Origin: Rhizobium phaseoli
GTDB lineage: Bacteria > Pseudomonadota > Alphaproteobacteria > Rhizobiales > Rhizobiaceae
DNA: 64,000 bases
Reading direction: 5' to 3'
NCBI RefSeq assembly: GCF_010668805.1
Contig: NZ_WUFT01000002.1
Span: 248,001-312,000, forward strand
The notes under the pieces are model-generated. The model did not search any database. It was given only the letters and a program-made list of their open reading frames with translations, and was not told where the DNA came from. The translations under genes and the position numbers were made by a program. Shown here one piece after another: positions 1 to 7,861 of this stretch (positions within the stretch are counted from its first letter, which is position 1; each line of letters opens with the position of its first letter).

Positions 1-435
1 GGTGCCTTCGCGGGTATTGTCCGACGTAATGAACGAGATGCGCTTGGAGAGCGGCGCATCGGCTGCGAAGGTGACGACCGCCGTGCCCTGGTCGATGGCC
101 CGGTTGATCGGCTCGATGAACGGGTCGGAGTTCATCGGGTGAACGAGGATACCGGCCGGGTTCTGGGCCAGCGCCTGGTCGAATGTGGCAATCTGCTTGT
201 TGACATCATATTCCGGCGTGCCGGTATAGGCTGTCTCGCAACCCAGCTGCTGACCGGCCTGCTTGAACATTTCATAGACCGGGAACCAATATTCGACGCC
301 CGAGACCATGACGTTCATGACGTATTTTTCGCCCGGCTTGCAGCGGAACGGATTTTCCTCGCCCGCGCTGGCTGCGCCGGCAAATAACGTCGATGCGAGG
401 ACCGCCAATGCGGTCGTGCTTAAAAATCTGCGCAA
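1..435 (-). CDS. Sugar ABC transporter periplasmic binding protein, N-terminal part
   Basis: Only the first 145 codons lie in the window; the 3' end runs off the left edge. The start is TTG at 435, chosen because an AGGAGG sits four bases upstream and no ATG is suitably placed. The product begins with a signal peptide (LRRF, then a hydrophobic stretch ending in AGAASA). The mature part has the order of a RbsB-like Peripla_BP_4 domain: NVMVSGVEYWFPVYEMFKQA, then DVNKQIATFDQALAQNPAGI, then the domain-1 region with HPMNSDPFI. It should bind a sugar or sugar-like ligand in the periplasm. Its permease and ATPase genes would be outside the window, so the ligand cannot be inferred. A 14-base palindrome lies about 150 bp upstream of the start. 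Confidence 0.85.
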   Translation of the reverse strand, partial: MRRFLSTTALAVLASTLFAGAASAGEENPFRCKPGEKYVMNVMVSGVEYWFPVYEMFKQAGQQLGCETAYTGTPEYDVNKQIATFDQALAQNPAGILVHPMNSDPFIEPINRAIDQGTAVVTFAADAPLSKRISFITSDNTREGT

Positions 436-583
436 GTTTCCTCCTCGAGGCCGAAGCCCCTCCCAAATATCCGGCGGCGCCTGAAGGGCTGCCGATGATC
501 CATTGAAGACCGGAATTCCTCCTCGAAGTCCGGTATGGGCAGGTAATCTGAACAGCAGAGAACTGTCAATAAAATTCATTAGA

Positions 584-597
584 TGAAATATATTTCA
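584..597. promoter_or_regulatory. Candidate operator upstream of the sugar-binding protein gene
   Basis: TGAAATATATTTCA is a perfect 14-base palindrome in an AT-rich stretch, 149 bp upstream of the TTG start of the leftward binding-protein gene and within the 223-bp gap before the DUF982 gene. Its size and symmetry suit a dimeric repressor of sugar uptake (RpiR, GntR or DeoR type). The regulator itself is not in view. Confidence 0.4.
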
Positions 598-658
598 CAT
601 AGATGCCGATAGAGGTCACGCTGTGTGACCTATCGCTTTCATCGACGCCAAAGAAGGA

Positions 659-904
659 CTAGCGATGGAGGACGCCCGCTTCTTCCGCCGCAACTTTGAA
701 TGCCAATGCGGCCGCGGCTGAATCGGCCCGCCCATCGACGGCGTCCGTGCAGGTCTTCTTCGCGACGGCGAAGGATGCTGCTCTCTCACGCGGCCAACAG
801 GTCATCAGATATGCGAGCGCGTCCCTACTGCTGCGGATACTCTTAGGGTGGTCGCCGTCCCCAATGATGACTTCAACCGGCTGGTCCCACAAATCTTGGC
901 GCAT
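659..904 (-). CDS. DUF982 domain protein
   Basis: Small soluble protein of 81 residues with the DUF982 pattern common in rhizobia: W-x-x-PVEV near residue 6, a central DALAYLMTCWP, and a C-terminal ALAFKVAAEEAG. No biochemical role is established for the family. The start is ATG at 904, because AAGGAG ends exactly six bases upstream; the in-frame ATG at 910 directly abuts this ribosome binding site and the longer frame from 967 has none. A GGAAC-N16-CGTT sequence on the same strand (938-962) would place transcription start just upstream, which suggests control by the general stress sigma factor. Confidence 0.8.
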   Translation of the reverse strand: MRQDLWDQPVEVIIGDGDHPKSIRSSRDALAYLMTCWPRERAASFAVAKKTCTDAVDGRADSAAAALAFKVAAEEAGVLHR

Positions 905-937
905 CGACATCTCCTTAGCTCTCTCAGCTATCGGCTG

Positions 938-962
938 AACGTCATCTGCGCGAGCTCGTTCC
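938..962 (-). promoter_or_regulatory. EcfG/RpoE2-type promoter before the DUF982 gene
   Basis: On the minus strand GGAAC (962-958) is separated by exactly 16 bases from CGTT (941-938), matching the alphaproteobacterial general stress promoter GGAAC-N16/17-CGTT. The -10 element ends 33 bp before the ATG at 904, leaving room for the AAGGAG ribosome binding site. Confidence 0.6.
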
Positions 963-1147
963 AGCATAGGGCTTTGGTCCTAGAAGAGCCGTGGGCCGGG
1001 CAACACGCTACGCAACAATTCCATCGGCGGACGATCTGATTGGTACACGCTGCGTCGCCGGCGGTTCTCGTCCACTGGATTGTGATCCTCCTTGGCTATA
1101 CAGCAAGTAGGTATTCCGAGCCCATCCCATTGAGGTGCAATTCATCT

Positions 1148-1717
1148 ATGACAAAAAAGGTTTATCTGGCCGGTCCGGAGGTCTTCCTTCCAAACGCCCG
1201 TGAAATGCTCGACCGGAAGGCAGCGCTTGCGCGCGAGGCGGGACTTTTCCCACTCTCGCCCGGTGATCTGGAAATCCCGCAGACGAACTCGAAGCGCGAG
1301 CGCGCAGCGGCGATAAACGCGGTGGACGAAAAGATGATGATGGAGGCTGACGCCATCATCGCCAATCTGACGCCCTTTCGTGGCATTGCCGCCGATCCCG
1401 GGACGGCCTTCGAGCTGGGCTTCATGTGCGCAAGTGGAAAGGCGGTATTCGCCTACACGAATGTGGCCCGGAATCACAGCGAACGCGTGAGCGATCTTTA
1501 TGGCGGCGCCCTCGCCTATGATGCCGATGGTCGACTGCGAGACCCGAACGGCATTGCGGTCGAGGATTTCGGCCTTGCCGACAATCTCATGCTGCACGCC
1601 GGGATCGAGCGGCGCGGTGGCGTCCTCATCGTCGGAGACGCACCTCGGGATGCGCTCTATACCGATCTTGCGGCGTTCAAGACGTGTCTCGCCATCGCCG
1701 TTGAGAAGCTGCGCTAA
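1148..1717 (+). CDS. Nucleoside 2-deoxyribosyltransferase family protein
   Basis: 189-residue product that opens with TKKVYLAGPEVFLPNAREM, the substrate-loop signature of the nucleoside 2-deoxyribosyltransferase family, and carries DPGTAFELGF, where Glu89 aligns with the catalytic nucleophile. The enzyme would transfer or hydrolyse 2-deoxyribose between nucleobases in the cytoplasm, as a salvage or nucleotide-sanitising activity. The ATG at 1148 is preferred because the frame extended to 1040 adds 36 residues with no family resemblance. The gene is monocistronic and convergent with the YkgJ-like gene, 50 bp away. Transferase versus hydrolase activity cannot be told from sequence. Confidence 0.85.
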   Translation: MTKKVYLAGPEVFLPNAREMLDRKAALAREAGLFPLSPGDLEIPQTNSKRERAAAINAVDEKMMMEADAIIANLTPFRGIAADPGTAFELGFMCASGKAVFAYTNVARNHSERVSDLYGGALAYDADGRLRDPNGIAVEDFGLADNLMLHAGIERRGGVLIVGDAPRDALYTDLAAFKTCLAIAVEKLR

Positions 1718-1767
1718 AGCGCGCTTCAACGCAGAACTATGAATTTGCGCCCTGTTTAAGCGCTGGT

Positions 1768-2085
1768 CTACCCAAGGATCTGATGTGGCAGCGTTAGTCC
1801 GAAGGCGGCACGGGCCATCAGGCAGGCGTCATCTCCTGGAACGCATTCGCGGCAAACGACAGGCCGAATATCGTAGACGAGGCACGATGTCTCAAAACCG
1901 ACCCGACCTGACAACGCATCGCAACGCGACCCACTACAACGCATTCCCGTCTCATCTGCAGCGACGAAGCGCGGTGGCAGCAAATCGAGAGCAGCGTCAC
2001 TTTCCGTAGAAAATCTTGGCCAATCAGGTGAGAAAGAGCAACACGCACCGCAGGTTTGGCAATCTAGATCGTTTAATGAGGTCAT
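1768..2085 (-). CDS. YkgJ-family cysteine-cluster protein
   Basis: 105-residue protein with the CxxCGACC pattern at residues 14-20 (CQTCGACC), further cysteines at MRCSGSRC and SCLVYDIRPVVCREC, and the RPxxCR core typical of the putative zinc- or iron-chelating YkgJ/CxxCxxCC family. It probably binds a metal or iron-sulfur cluster; no reaction is established for the family. The ATG at 2085 has AGGAG six bases upstream. It is divergent from the EamA transporter gene across about 160 bp. Confidence 0.8.
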   Translation of the reverse strand: MTSLNDLDCQTCGACCSFSPDWPRFSTESDAALDLLPPRFVAADETGMRCSGSRCDALSGRVGFETSCLVYDIRPVVCRECVPGDDACLMARAAFGLTLPHQILG

Positions 2086-2243
2086 ACCCAGCTCCTACCA
2101 CGACACCGGCCGACAACGCAAAGCTGCCAATAAAATGCCGAACGATAGAAACCGCGGTAGTCGAAACCAACCGTTGACATCGGCGCCGTTAAGGCCGAAG
2201 CCGACCTCGGTCGCGCCTGCGCGCCATTCTTGCAAGGATGCCG

Positions 2244-3164
2244 ATGATGAAGACCAAGACGGCCGCAGCCAATGCCGGAAACCTGATCATGACCGGCGTC
2301 GTATTGATGTTGCTCGGCGATCTGCTGTTTGCGCTGAACGATGCAATGGGCAAGTGGCTGGTTGCAAGCTTTGCCGTCGGCCAGGTGCTGGTGATCCGCT
2401 CCGTCGGCGCTTTCGTCGTGCTCGGGCCGATGATCGTGCGGCAAGGTCCGATGGCCCTGTTCCGCGTCGAACAGAAGGGGCTCCAGCTCATCCGGGTCGC
2501 CATGGCGACCGCCGACGTTGCCCTGTTCTACGCCGCCGTCGCCTATCTGCCGCTCGCAGACGTCATGACCTTCTACATGGCCGGGCCGATCTACATTGCC
2601 GCGCTCTCGCATTTCTTTCTCGGGGAAAAGATCGGCTGGCGCCGCTGGCTTGCCGTTCTGCTTGGTTTTGCAGGCGTCGTCATTGCGCTGCGCCCGTCGA
2701 CGGCGATGCTGTCGCTTCCGTCGCTCTTCGGTCTTCTCGGCAGTCTTGCCTTTGCGCTGTCGCTGGTGATGAGCCGCTACCTGCGCTCGACCAGCGACAC
2801 GACGCTTGTGACATGGCAGACGGTGGCCGCGCTCGCCATCGGCATCGTCTTGAGCATCGGCCATTGGCAGCCGGCAACGCTTGTCGATTGGGCCGGCATG
2901 CTATTGCTCGGGATCGTCGCCTCCTGCGCCCACCTGCTGATCACACGCTCTTTGAAGCTCGCGCCGGCATCGCTGTTGGCGCCGCTGCAATATACGCTGC
3001 TGCTCTGGGCGATCATTCTCGGCTACCTCTTCTTCAATGATATTCCCGATGCGCAGATCGTCATCGGTGCCGCAATCATCGTCTTTGCCGGGCTCTTCAT
3101 CTTCCACCGGAAGAACCTGAAAGAGACGGTTCCGGTCGAAGCCGTCCCGCCGGACGGCCATTGA
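2244..3164 (+). CDS. EamA/DMT family transporter
   Basis: About 306 residues with ten predicted hydrophobic segments in two EamA halves. The first half has LLGDLLFALNDAMGKWLVA and the typical end-of-repeat YLPLADVMTFYMAGPIYIAA; the second ends with LLAPLQYTLLLWAIILGYL. This is the drug/metabolite exporter superfamily of the inner membrane, and the substrate is unknown. ATG at 2244 is preferred over 2238 because AAGGA lies five bases upstream of it. It is a stand-alone gene, divergent from the YkgJ-like gene. It differs from the second EamA gene at 30 kb, which belongs to another context. Confidence 0.85.
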   Translation: MMKTKTAAANAGNLIMTGVVLMLLGDLLFALNDAMGKWLVASFAVGQVLVIRSVGAFVVLGPMIVRQGPMALFRVEQKGLQLIRVAMATADVALFYAAVAYLPLADVMTFYMAGPIYIAALSHFFLGEKIGWRRWLAVLLGFAGVVIALRPSTAMLSLPSLFGLLGSLAFALSLVMSRYLRSTSDTTLVTWQTVAALAIGIVLSIGHWQPATLVDWAGMLLLGIVASCAHLLITRSLKLAPASLLAPLQYTLLLWAIILGYLFFNDIPDAQIVIGAAIIVFAGLFIFHRKNLKETVPVEAVPPDGH

Positions 3165-3295
3165 GGTATAGCGTCGCCTATCTTTCAGCTTCGCATAGGA
3201 CACTGCTGCAACCCATGGAATTCCTGCATACTTCCATCCTTGAACCTGCGGGAATAGATCAAAAGGATGGAGGCTTGGTCACGTAGGCTTTCCAC

Positions 3296-3320
3296 GGAAC
3301 AATTTGGACACCTGCACGCT
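3296..3320 (+). promoter_or_regulatory. Near-consensus EcfG-type promoter
   Basis: GGAAC (3296-3300), a 16-base spacer and CGCT (3317-3320) differ by one base from GGAAC-N16-CGTT. It lies 32 bp upstream of the ATG of a flavin-binding protein related to general stress protein 26, which makes stress control plausible. Confidence 0.35.
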
Positions 3321-3351
3321 ACTCCCGAGCATACAAACCCGGGAGATCGCA

Positions 3352-3801
3352 ATGGCGTCCATGACCCTCGAAGACCTGTCCTCGCAACTGAAGAAGATCG
3401 ATTTCTGCATGCTGTCGACGAACGCCGGCTCGGGCCGCATCTCGGCCCGACCGATGAGCAATAATGGCGACGTCGAATATGACGGGGATTCCTGGTTCTT
3501 TTCGTATGAGGACAGCAGGAAAATCACGGAGATCGAAGGCATCGACATCGTCTCGCTGACGTTCACGGCACCTCCCAGCCTCCTCGGCAAACCGGGAATT
3601 TTCATCGCTGTCGAGGGCTTCGCCTCGCTGGTGCGGGACAAGGCGGCATTCGAAGAACATTGGGCGTCCGATCTCGAGCGGTGGTTTCCTGAAGGTGTGG
3701 ACACTCCCGGGATCGTTCTTATCAAAGTTTCGGCGTCCTCCATCCGGTACTGGGATGGTGAGGAAAACGGCGAGGTCACCCTACCCGGCTTAGCGCGTTA
3801 A
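3352..3801 (+). CDS. Pyridoxamine 5'-phosphate oxidase-like flavin-binding protein (general stress protein 26 type)
   Basis: 149-residue split-barrel protein. It opens with TLEDLSSQLKKIDFCMLST and continues with SGRISARPMSNNGDVEYDG, DSWFFSYEDSRKI and a closing beta region with SIRYWDGEENGEV. This is the single-domain pyridoxamine-phosphate-oxidase-like group that includes the stress-induced GS26 proteins. Such proteins bind FMN or a related flavin; a true PNPOx role is unlikely at this length. The start at 3352 follows GGGAG. The stop is followed within five bases by a RIME-like repeat, and the next gene converges. The upstream promoter candidate suggests stress control. Confidence 0.8.
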   Translation: MASMTLEDLSSQLKKIDFCMLSTNAGSGRISARPMSNNGDVEYDGDSWFFSYEDSRKITEIEGIDIVSLTFTAPPSLLGKPGIFIAVEGFASLVRDKAAFEEHWASDLERWFPEGVDTPGIVLIKVSASSIRYWDGEENGEVTLPGLAR

Positions 3802-3805
3802 GAGG

Positions 3806-3917
3806 GCATGATGCCGAAAAGTGTGCGCGGTGTTCTCATGACATCATGCTCTAACTCTTTAATTTAGAAAAGGATTCAGATTTTAAGCCAACCGGGCCTA
3901 AAATCATCCTGTTCTAG
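3806..3917. repeat. RIME-like double palindrome repeat, copy A
   Basis: A 112-bp element starting GCATGATGCCGAAAAGTGTG and ending with ATCATCCTGTTCTAG. It contains an outer inverted repeat (GCATGATG ... CATCATGC) and a second, more degraded palindrome with the arm GGGCCTAAAATCATCCTG. An inverted, better preserved copy lies at 20916-21021. Size and two-palindrome build fit the Rhizobium-specific intergenic mosaic element class. It lies between two convergent genes, five bases after a stop codon, so it may serve as a bidirectional transcription stop. Confidence 0.8.
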
Positions 3918-3934
3918 GGGCATAAAGGGGCGCC

Positions 3935-5179
3935 CTACTCTGCGGACGGCTCCTCCCAGCCGAAGACGCTCCGGCCGCCGAAATCGGCGGACTGGCGGAA
4001 TTCGCCGGCGATGATTTCCTTGAGGTCGGGACCCGTCACATAGCGTTCCATCTGCCTGGACTGGTCATCCAGGCGCTTCAGCGCCTGCAGCTCTTCCTCC
4101 CGTCCGAGCCTGCCCTTCTGCACTGCCGATTTCATCACGCCGATCGTCTCGTCATAGACCTTGAGCGGCACCGGGAAGGGATGGCGGTCCTTGCCGCCAT
4201 GGGCGATCGAGAAGCGCGCCGGATCGGAGAAACGGCAAGGCGCGCCGTGGACGACTTCGGCCACCAGGGCCAACGCATTCACGGTGCGGGCGCCGACACC
4301 TGGAACGAGCAGCAACTGTTCGAAATCCGCTGGCCCGCGATCGGCCGCCGCGGCCAGATTGCCGTGCAGGCGCCGCATAATCACGTCGCTTTCGCGTACA
4401 TCGTGGTGGGCCGGCATGATCAGGTGCGGCAGCATCGGTTGTGCGGCAGGCTCGGGCGCCGGCTGTTCAACACGCAGCAGCGCGGCGGCCTCGCGAACGA
4501 TCCGGTCGGGACCGAGCGTCGCCAGCAGGTCGAGCTGGCCACGCCGCGAGCGCTCGGCGCGCCTGTCGGCCAGATTGACGATCTCGCCCTGCCTCCTTCC
4601 TTCGATTGCCGCATGCGGTGAGTCGACGAAGCTCTCCAGCCCTTCCGACAGCCAGTGATAGCGTCGGGCCTGCCGCTTGTCGCCATTCATGCCTTGCTGC
4701 ACCACGACCCAATGGCCGTCATCGGCGACAATGAAGCCGTGCAGATAAAGATCGAAGCCGTCCTGAACGGCGGCGCTGTCGACCTTGGCGATGAGGCGGC
4801 TCGTCGTCGCCAGCCCCTCCCCATTGAGACCGACGCGCTCGCCGATGGCGACGAGTTCCTGCGGGGTCTTGCGCGACTGCGCGCCGCGGCCGCCGCAGAC
4901 ATGCAGGCCGAGCTCACCGGCGCGCGGCTTCAGCCCGCGTTTTAGCGCGCCAAGAACGCTGGTGGTGATGCCGGAGGAATGCCAATCCATGCCCATGACG
5001 GCGCCGAAGGACTGAAACCAGAAGGGATGAGCGAGCCTGCGCAGGAATTCGTCGCGGCCGTAGTGATGAACGATCGCCTCGGTGATCAGCGTCCCCAGCC
5101 GCGTCATGCGGTCGCCCAGCCAATGCGGCACACGTCCCCCGTGAAGCGGAAGGTCGGCACTGCCTGCTCGTTGTGACAT
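3935..5179 (-). CDS. DUF763 domain protein
   Basis: 414 residues matching DUF763 along nearly the whole length: GSADLPLHGGRVPHWLGDRM at the N-terminus, WHSSGITTSVLGALKRGL near residue 75, and LLLVPGVGARTVNALALVAE around residue 290, which resembles a helix-hairpin-helix DNA-binding motif. The family has no firm biochemical function; the motif and its wide distribution hint at nucleic acid work. AAGGA lies six bases before the ATG at 5179. It diverges from the phospholipase D gene with a 117-bp intergenic region. Confidence 0.8.
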   Translation of the reverse strand: MSQRAGSADLPLHGGRVPHWLGDRMTRLGTLITEAIVHHYGRDEFLRRLAHPFWFQSFGAVMGMDWHSSGITTSVLGALKRGLKPRAGELGLHVCGGRGAQSRKTPQELVAIGERVGLNGEGLATTSRLIAKVDSAAVQDGFDLYLHGFIVADDGHWVVVQQGMNGDKRQARRYHWLSEGLESFVDSPHAAIEGRRQGEIVNLADRRAERSRRGQLDLLATLGPDRIVREAAALLRVEQPAPEPAAQPMLPHLIMPAHHDVRESDVIMRRLHGNLAAAADRGPADFEQLLLVPGVGARTVNALALVAEVVHGAPCRFSDPARFSIAHGGKDRHPFPVPLKVYDETIGVMKSAVQKGRLGREEELQALKRLDDQSRQMERYVTGPDLKEIIAGEFRQSADFGGRSVFGWEEPSAE

Positions 5180-5242
5180 CTGGTGTCCTTACACTTTCTC
5201 TCGCCGGAAAGTCAGTCCGGGCTGCCTCTTCCGGCACCGTAC

Positions 5243-5267
5243 GGAACCCAAAAATATTCCAAGCGTT
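5243..5267 (+). promoter_or_regulatory. EcfG/RpoE2-type promoter before the phospholipase D gene
   Basis: GGAAC (5243-5247), a 16-base spacer and CGTT (5264-5267) match the general stress promoter exactly. The -10 box ends 29 bp before the ATG at 5297, which itself has a GAGG ribosome binding site. This supports both the promoter and the shorter start of the gene. Confidence 0.6.
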
Positions 5268-5296
5268 TGTTTTCCCAGTTAGAGGCCGAGGCAATC

Positions 5297-6838
5297 ATGA
5301 CCGCAATTGAGACCGTCTTCAATCATCCGACGCTGACCCAGGCAAAATTGCCGCCGCTGGTCGACCAAAAAAGGCAGGACGGCAGTGGCCCTGACCTGCA
5401 AGGGAGTGCCGCGAGGGCAGCCTTTCTGATCAACGGCAACAGCTATTTCGCCGAGCTGGCGCGAGCGCTGCGGCAGGCGCGGCGCACCGTCTGGATCATC
5501 GGATGGGATTTCAATCCCGACATCCTGATGGAACCCGATAAATCCAAGGAGACGCTAGCCGACCTGCTGCACGATCTCGCGGCGGAAAATCCCGAACTGG
5601 AAATACGCATCCTCGTCTGGGCGCTCGGCCCCCTCTATTCGAACAAGTCCCTGCAGCTGTTTCGCAAGAAGAATTTCCCGAAGAATGCCCGGATCGATCT
5701 GCGCTTCGATTTTCAGCGGGCAGTCGGCGGCTGCCATCATCAGAAACTCGTCTGCATCGACGACGCGGTCTCCTTCATCGGCGGGATGGATCTGACGGCG
5801 CGGCGGTGGGACACCTGGCTTCATCGCGCCAAGGACAAACTGCGACGTGATCCCGCCGGCGTTTCCTACGACCCCCTGCACGATGTTCAAGCGATGGTCA
5901 CCGGCGACGCGGCAAAGCTGATCGGCGATATAGCCAGACGGCGCTGGGAAGACGCCACCGGCGAAAGCCAGCCGCCGCTGGCCGCAAGCGCGCCTTTCGT
6001 CTGGCCCGATGATCTGCCGGTTTCTATCAGAGATATTTCGGTCAGCTTCGCGCTGACGGAACCCTCGACGGCCTTGCGCACCGGCCTCAGCGACGGCATC
6101 GACATGACACTTGATGTGATCGCCCGGGCGAAGCGATCACTTTACATCGAAGCACAATACCTCGCCTCCTTCCGCGTCGCGGACGCCATCGCCGCCCGGC
6201 TTGAGGAGGAAGACGGGCCTGAAGTCATCATCATCTGCACGCGCAGCTCTCATGGGCTGATCGAAAAGCTTGTCATGGGCAATAATCGCGACCGTGTCAT
6301 CCGTCGCCTTAAACGCGCTGATCGTGCTCATCGGCTGCGCATCTACTATCCCGTTGTTCCGGGGCCGGCCATGCCCAAGGCGACCGCCGCCGGGCGAGCC
6401 CCGCCGGCGTCGAGCACAGAAGTGGAGGTGCTCGTCCACTCCAAGCTTATAATTGCCGATGACAAATTGGTGCGCATCGGCTCGTCCAACATCAACAACC
6501 GCTCGGAAGCAATTGATACCGAATGCGATATGCTCTTGGAAGCCGACGGCGAGGATCAACGCCGGGGGATCGTGGATCTTCGCAACCGCCTGCTTTCGGA
6601 ATACCTTGGAAGGGCGGCCGAGACCTTTGCTGCAGCCTTCACTCGGACAGGATCGGTGATCGAAGCGATCGAGACGTTGAATGATGGTCGCCGCGGCTTG
6701 CGCGAGTTTGCAGTCGACATGGTCGGCAGCACAAAGCCCGTCATGGGAACCGCGCTCTTCGACCCGGGTCGGCCCAAGACCCTGCTAAGCCGACTGGGCC
6801 TCGGCGCCTTCGTCCGCCGTCTCGCTCGCTCCGCGTGA
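5297..6838 (+). CDS. Phospholipase D / cardiolipin synthase-like protein (ClsB/YbhO-like)
   Basis: 513-residue protein with two HKD motifs: H148-x-K150-x4-D155 in HHQKLVCIDD, followed by GGMD, and H381-x-K383-x4-D388 in VHSKLIIADD, followed by GSSNINNRS. This pair forms one phosphatidyl-transfer site, so cardiolipin synthase or transphosphatidylase activity is likely; simple phospholipase activity is the alternative. There are no N-terminal membrane helices of the ClsA kind, so ClsB is the better model. The start is set by GAGG five bases before ATG 5297; a longer frame from 5183 would include the promoter. Its 3' end overlaps the convergent YbhN-like gene by 54 bp, and a YbhP-like gene follows, as in the enterobacterial ybhPON set. 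Confidence 0.85.
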   Translation: MTAIETVFNHPTLTQAKLPPLVDQKRQDGSGPDLQGSAARAAFLINGNSYFAELARALRQARRTVWIIGWDFNPDILMEPDKSKETLADLLHDLAAENPELEIRILVWALGPLYSNKSLQLFRKKNFPKNARIDLRFDFQRAVGGCHHQKLVCIDDAVSFIGGMDLTARRWDTWLHRAKDKLRRDPAGVSYDPLHDVQAMVTGDAAKLIGDIARRRWEDATGESQPPLAASAPFVWPDDLPVSIRDISVSFALTEPSTALRTGLSDGIDMTLDVIARAKRSLYIEAQYLASFRVADAIAARLEEEDGPEVIIICTRSSHGLIEKLVMGNNRDRVIRRLKRADRAHRLRIYYPVVPGPAMPKATAAGRAPPASSTEVEVLVHSKLIIADDKLVRIGSSNINNRSEAIDTECDMLLEADGEDQRRGIVDLRNRLLSEYLGRAAETFAAAFTRTGSVIEAIETLNDGRRGLREFAVDMVGSTKPVMGTALFDPGRPKTLLSRLGLGAFVRRLARSA

Positions 6839-7747
6839 TCGGCGCCGAAAGACGACCTCGCTGATCGCGAGTAGCGTTGCGCCAAGCGCCAGCGGAATGA
6901 AGAAATAGACGCAGCGGAAGGCGATCAGCGCGCCGATGGATGCTTCCTTCGGCACCGCATAGGAGACGGTCGCCTCGAGCACGCCGAGACCGCCTGGAAC
7001 ATGCGTTGCCAGAATTGCCGAGTTGGCGAGCACGTAGGCTGTGACCGATCTGAAAAAGGCAACGTCGCCGAAGGCGGAGAGCATCTGGTGGAGACAGGCA
7101 GAAACGAACACGAAGTTGATCGTGCCCAACCCAACTTGCGCGACCGCTATCGAAAATCGCGGCAACTGAAAGGACCAGCGCCAAAGCCGCAACTTGCTGC
7201 GGATGAAAAACGCCAGCCCCGCATAGACGACCGGCACGATGAGCGCCAGCAAGCCGAAGATGCGCACACTGGCCGGATCGAGCCGTAGCAGGCGCCCGGC
7301 GTCGCCGGGATTGATGATCATCGCCAGGCCGCCAAGCGTGATCAGCCCCAGGCCAACCGTGACGCCGCAAAACAGGATAATCTTGGCGACATCCTCAGTC
7401 GTCAGCCCCCAGCGCGAATAGTAACGATAACGGAAGGCGCCGCTGCTCAGCCCGGCAAAACCGATATTGTGGCCGAGCGACAGGCTGATGAACGAAGCCA
7501 ATGCGATTTTGGGATAAGGCAAGGATTTGCCGAGCGAACGGATCGCCAGCAGATCGAAACAGCCAAGACATAGATAGGATGCCGCAGCAAAGAGAAGCGC
7601 TGTACAGAAGCTTGAAAGCGGTATGCTGCGAACCGACTGGACGATCTGGTCGAGGCTGTACTGCTCGAAGATGCGATAGAGAAGAAAGACGGCAAAGCCA
7701 AGGGCGGCAACCAGCAGTCCATTCCAGATCATGCTTTTCAAGCTCAT
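6785..7747 (-). CDS. YbhN/UPF0104 (lysylphosphatidylglycerol synthase TM-like) membrane protein
   Basis: 320 residues with about eight hydrophobic helices and the family hallmarks LGHNIGFAGLSSGAFRYRYY near residue 95 and ATHVPGGLGVLEATV near residue 255. It corresponds to the membrane (flippase-like) part of MprF without the aminoacyltransferase domain. In Escherichia coli ybhN neighbours clsB, so a role in phospholipid handling is likely but inferred. GAGGA lies before the ATG at 7747. The gene overlaps the phospholipase D gene tail-to-tail and faces away from the EEP phosphatase gene. Confidence 0.85.
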   Translation of the reverse strand: MSLKSMIWNGLLVAALGFAVFLLYRIFEQYSLDQIVQSVRSIPLSSFCTALLFAAASYLCLGCFDLLAIRSLGKSLPYPKIALASFISLSLGHNIGFAGLSSGAFRYRYYSRWGLTTEDVAKIILFCGVTVGLGLITLGGLAMIINPGDAGRLLRLDPASVRIFGLLALIVPVVYAGLAFFIRSKLRLWRWSFQLPRFSIAVAQVGLGTINFVFVSACLHQMLSAFGDVAFFRSVTAYVLANSAILATHVPGGLGVLEATVSYAVPKEASIGALIAFRCVYFFIPLALGATLLAISEVVFRRRSRGASETADEGAEAQSA

Positions 7748-7861
7748 CGATTGTCCTCAGGAGTGCGAGCGGGGTGGGTCGATAATCTGGAACGATCAAA
7801 CGAGTTTTGTGTTCCCCCGGAACAAGATCGATGTCCCCAAGGGACGAGTTTAAGCGGGCCC

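Noticed and set aside
7792..7815. Possible EcfG promoter for the YbhN-like gene
   Set aside because: GGAAC and CGTT are present on the minus strand, but the spacer is 15 rather than 16-17 bases.
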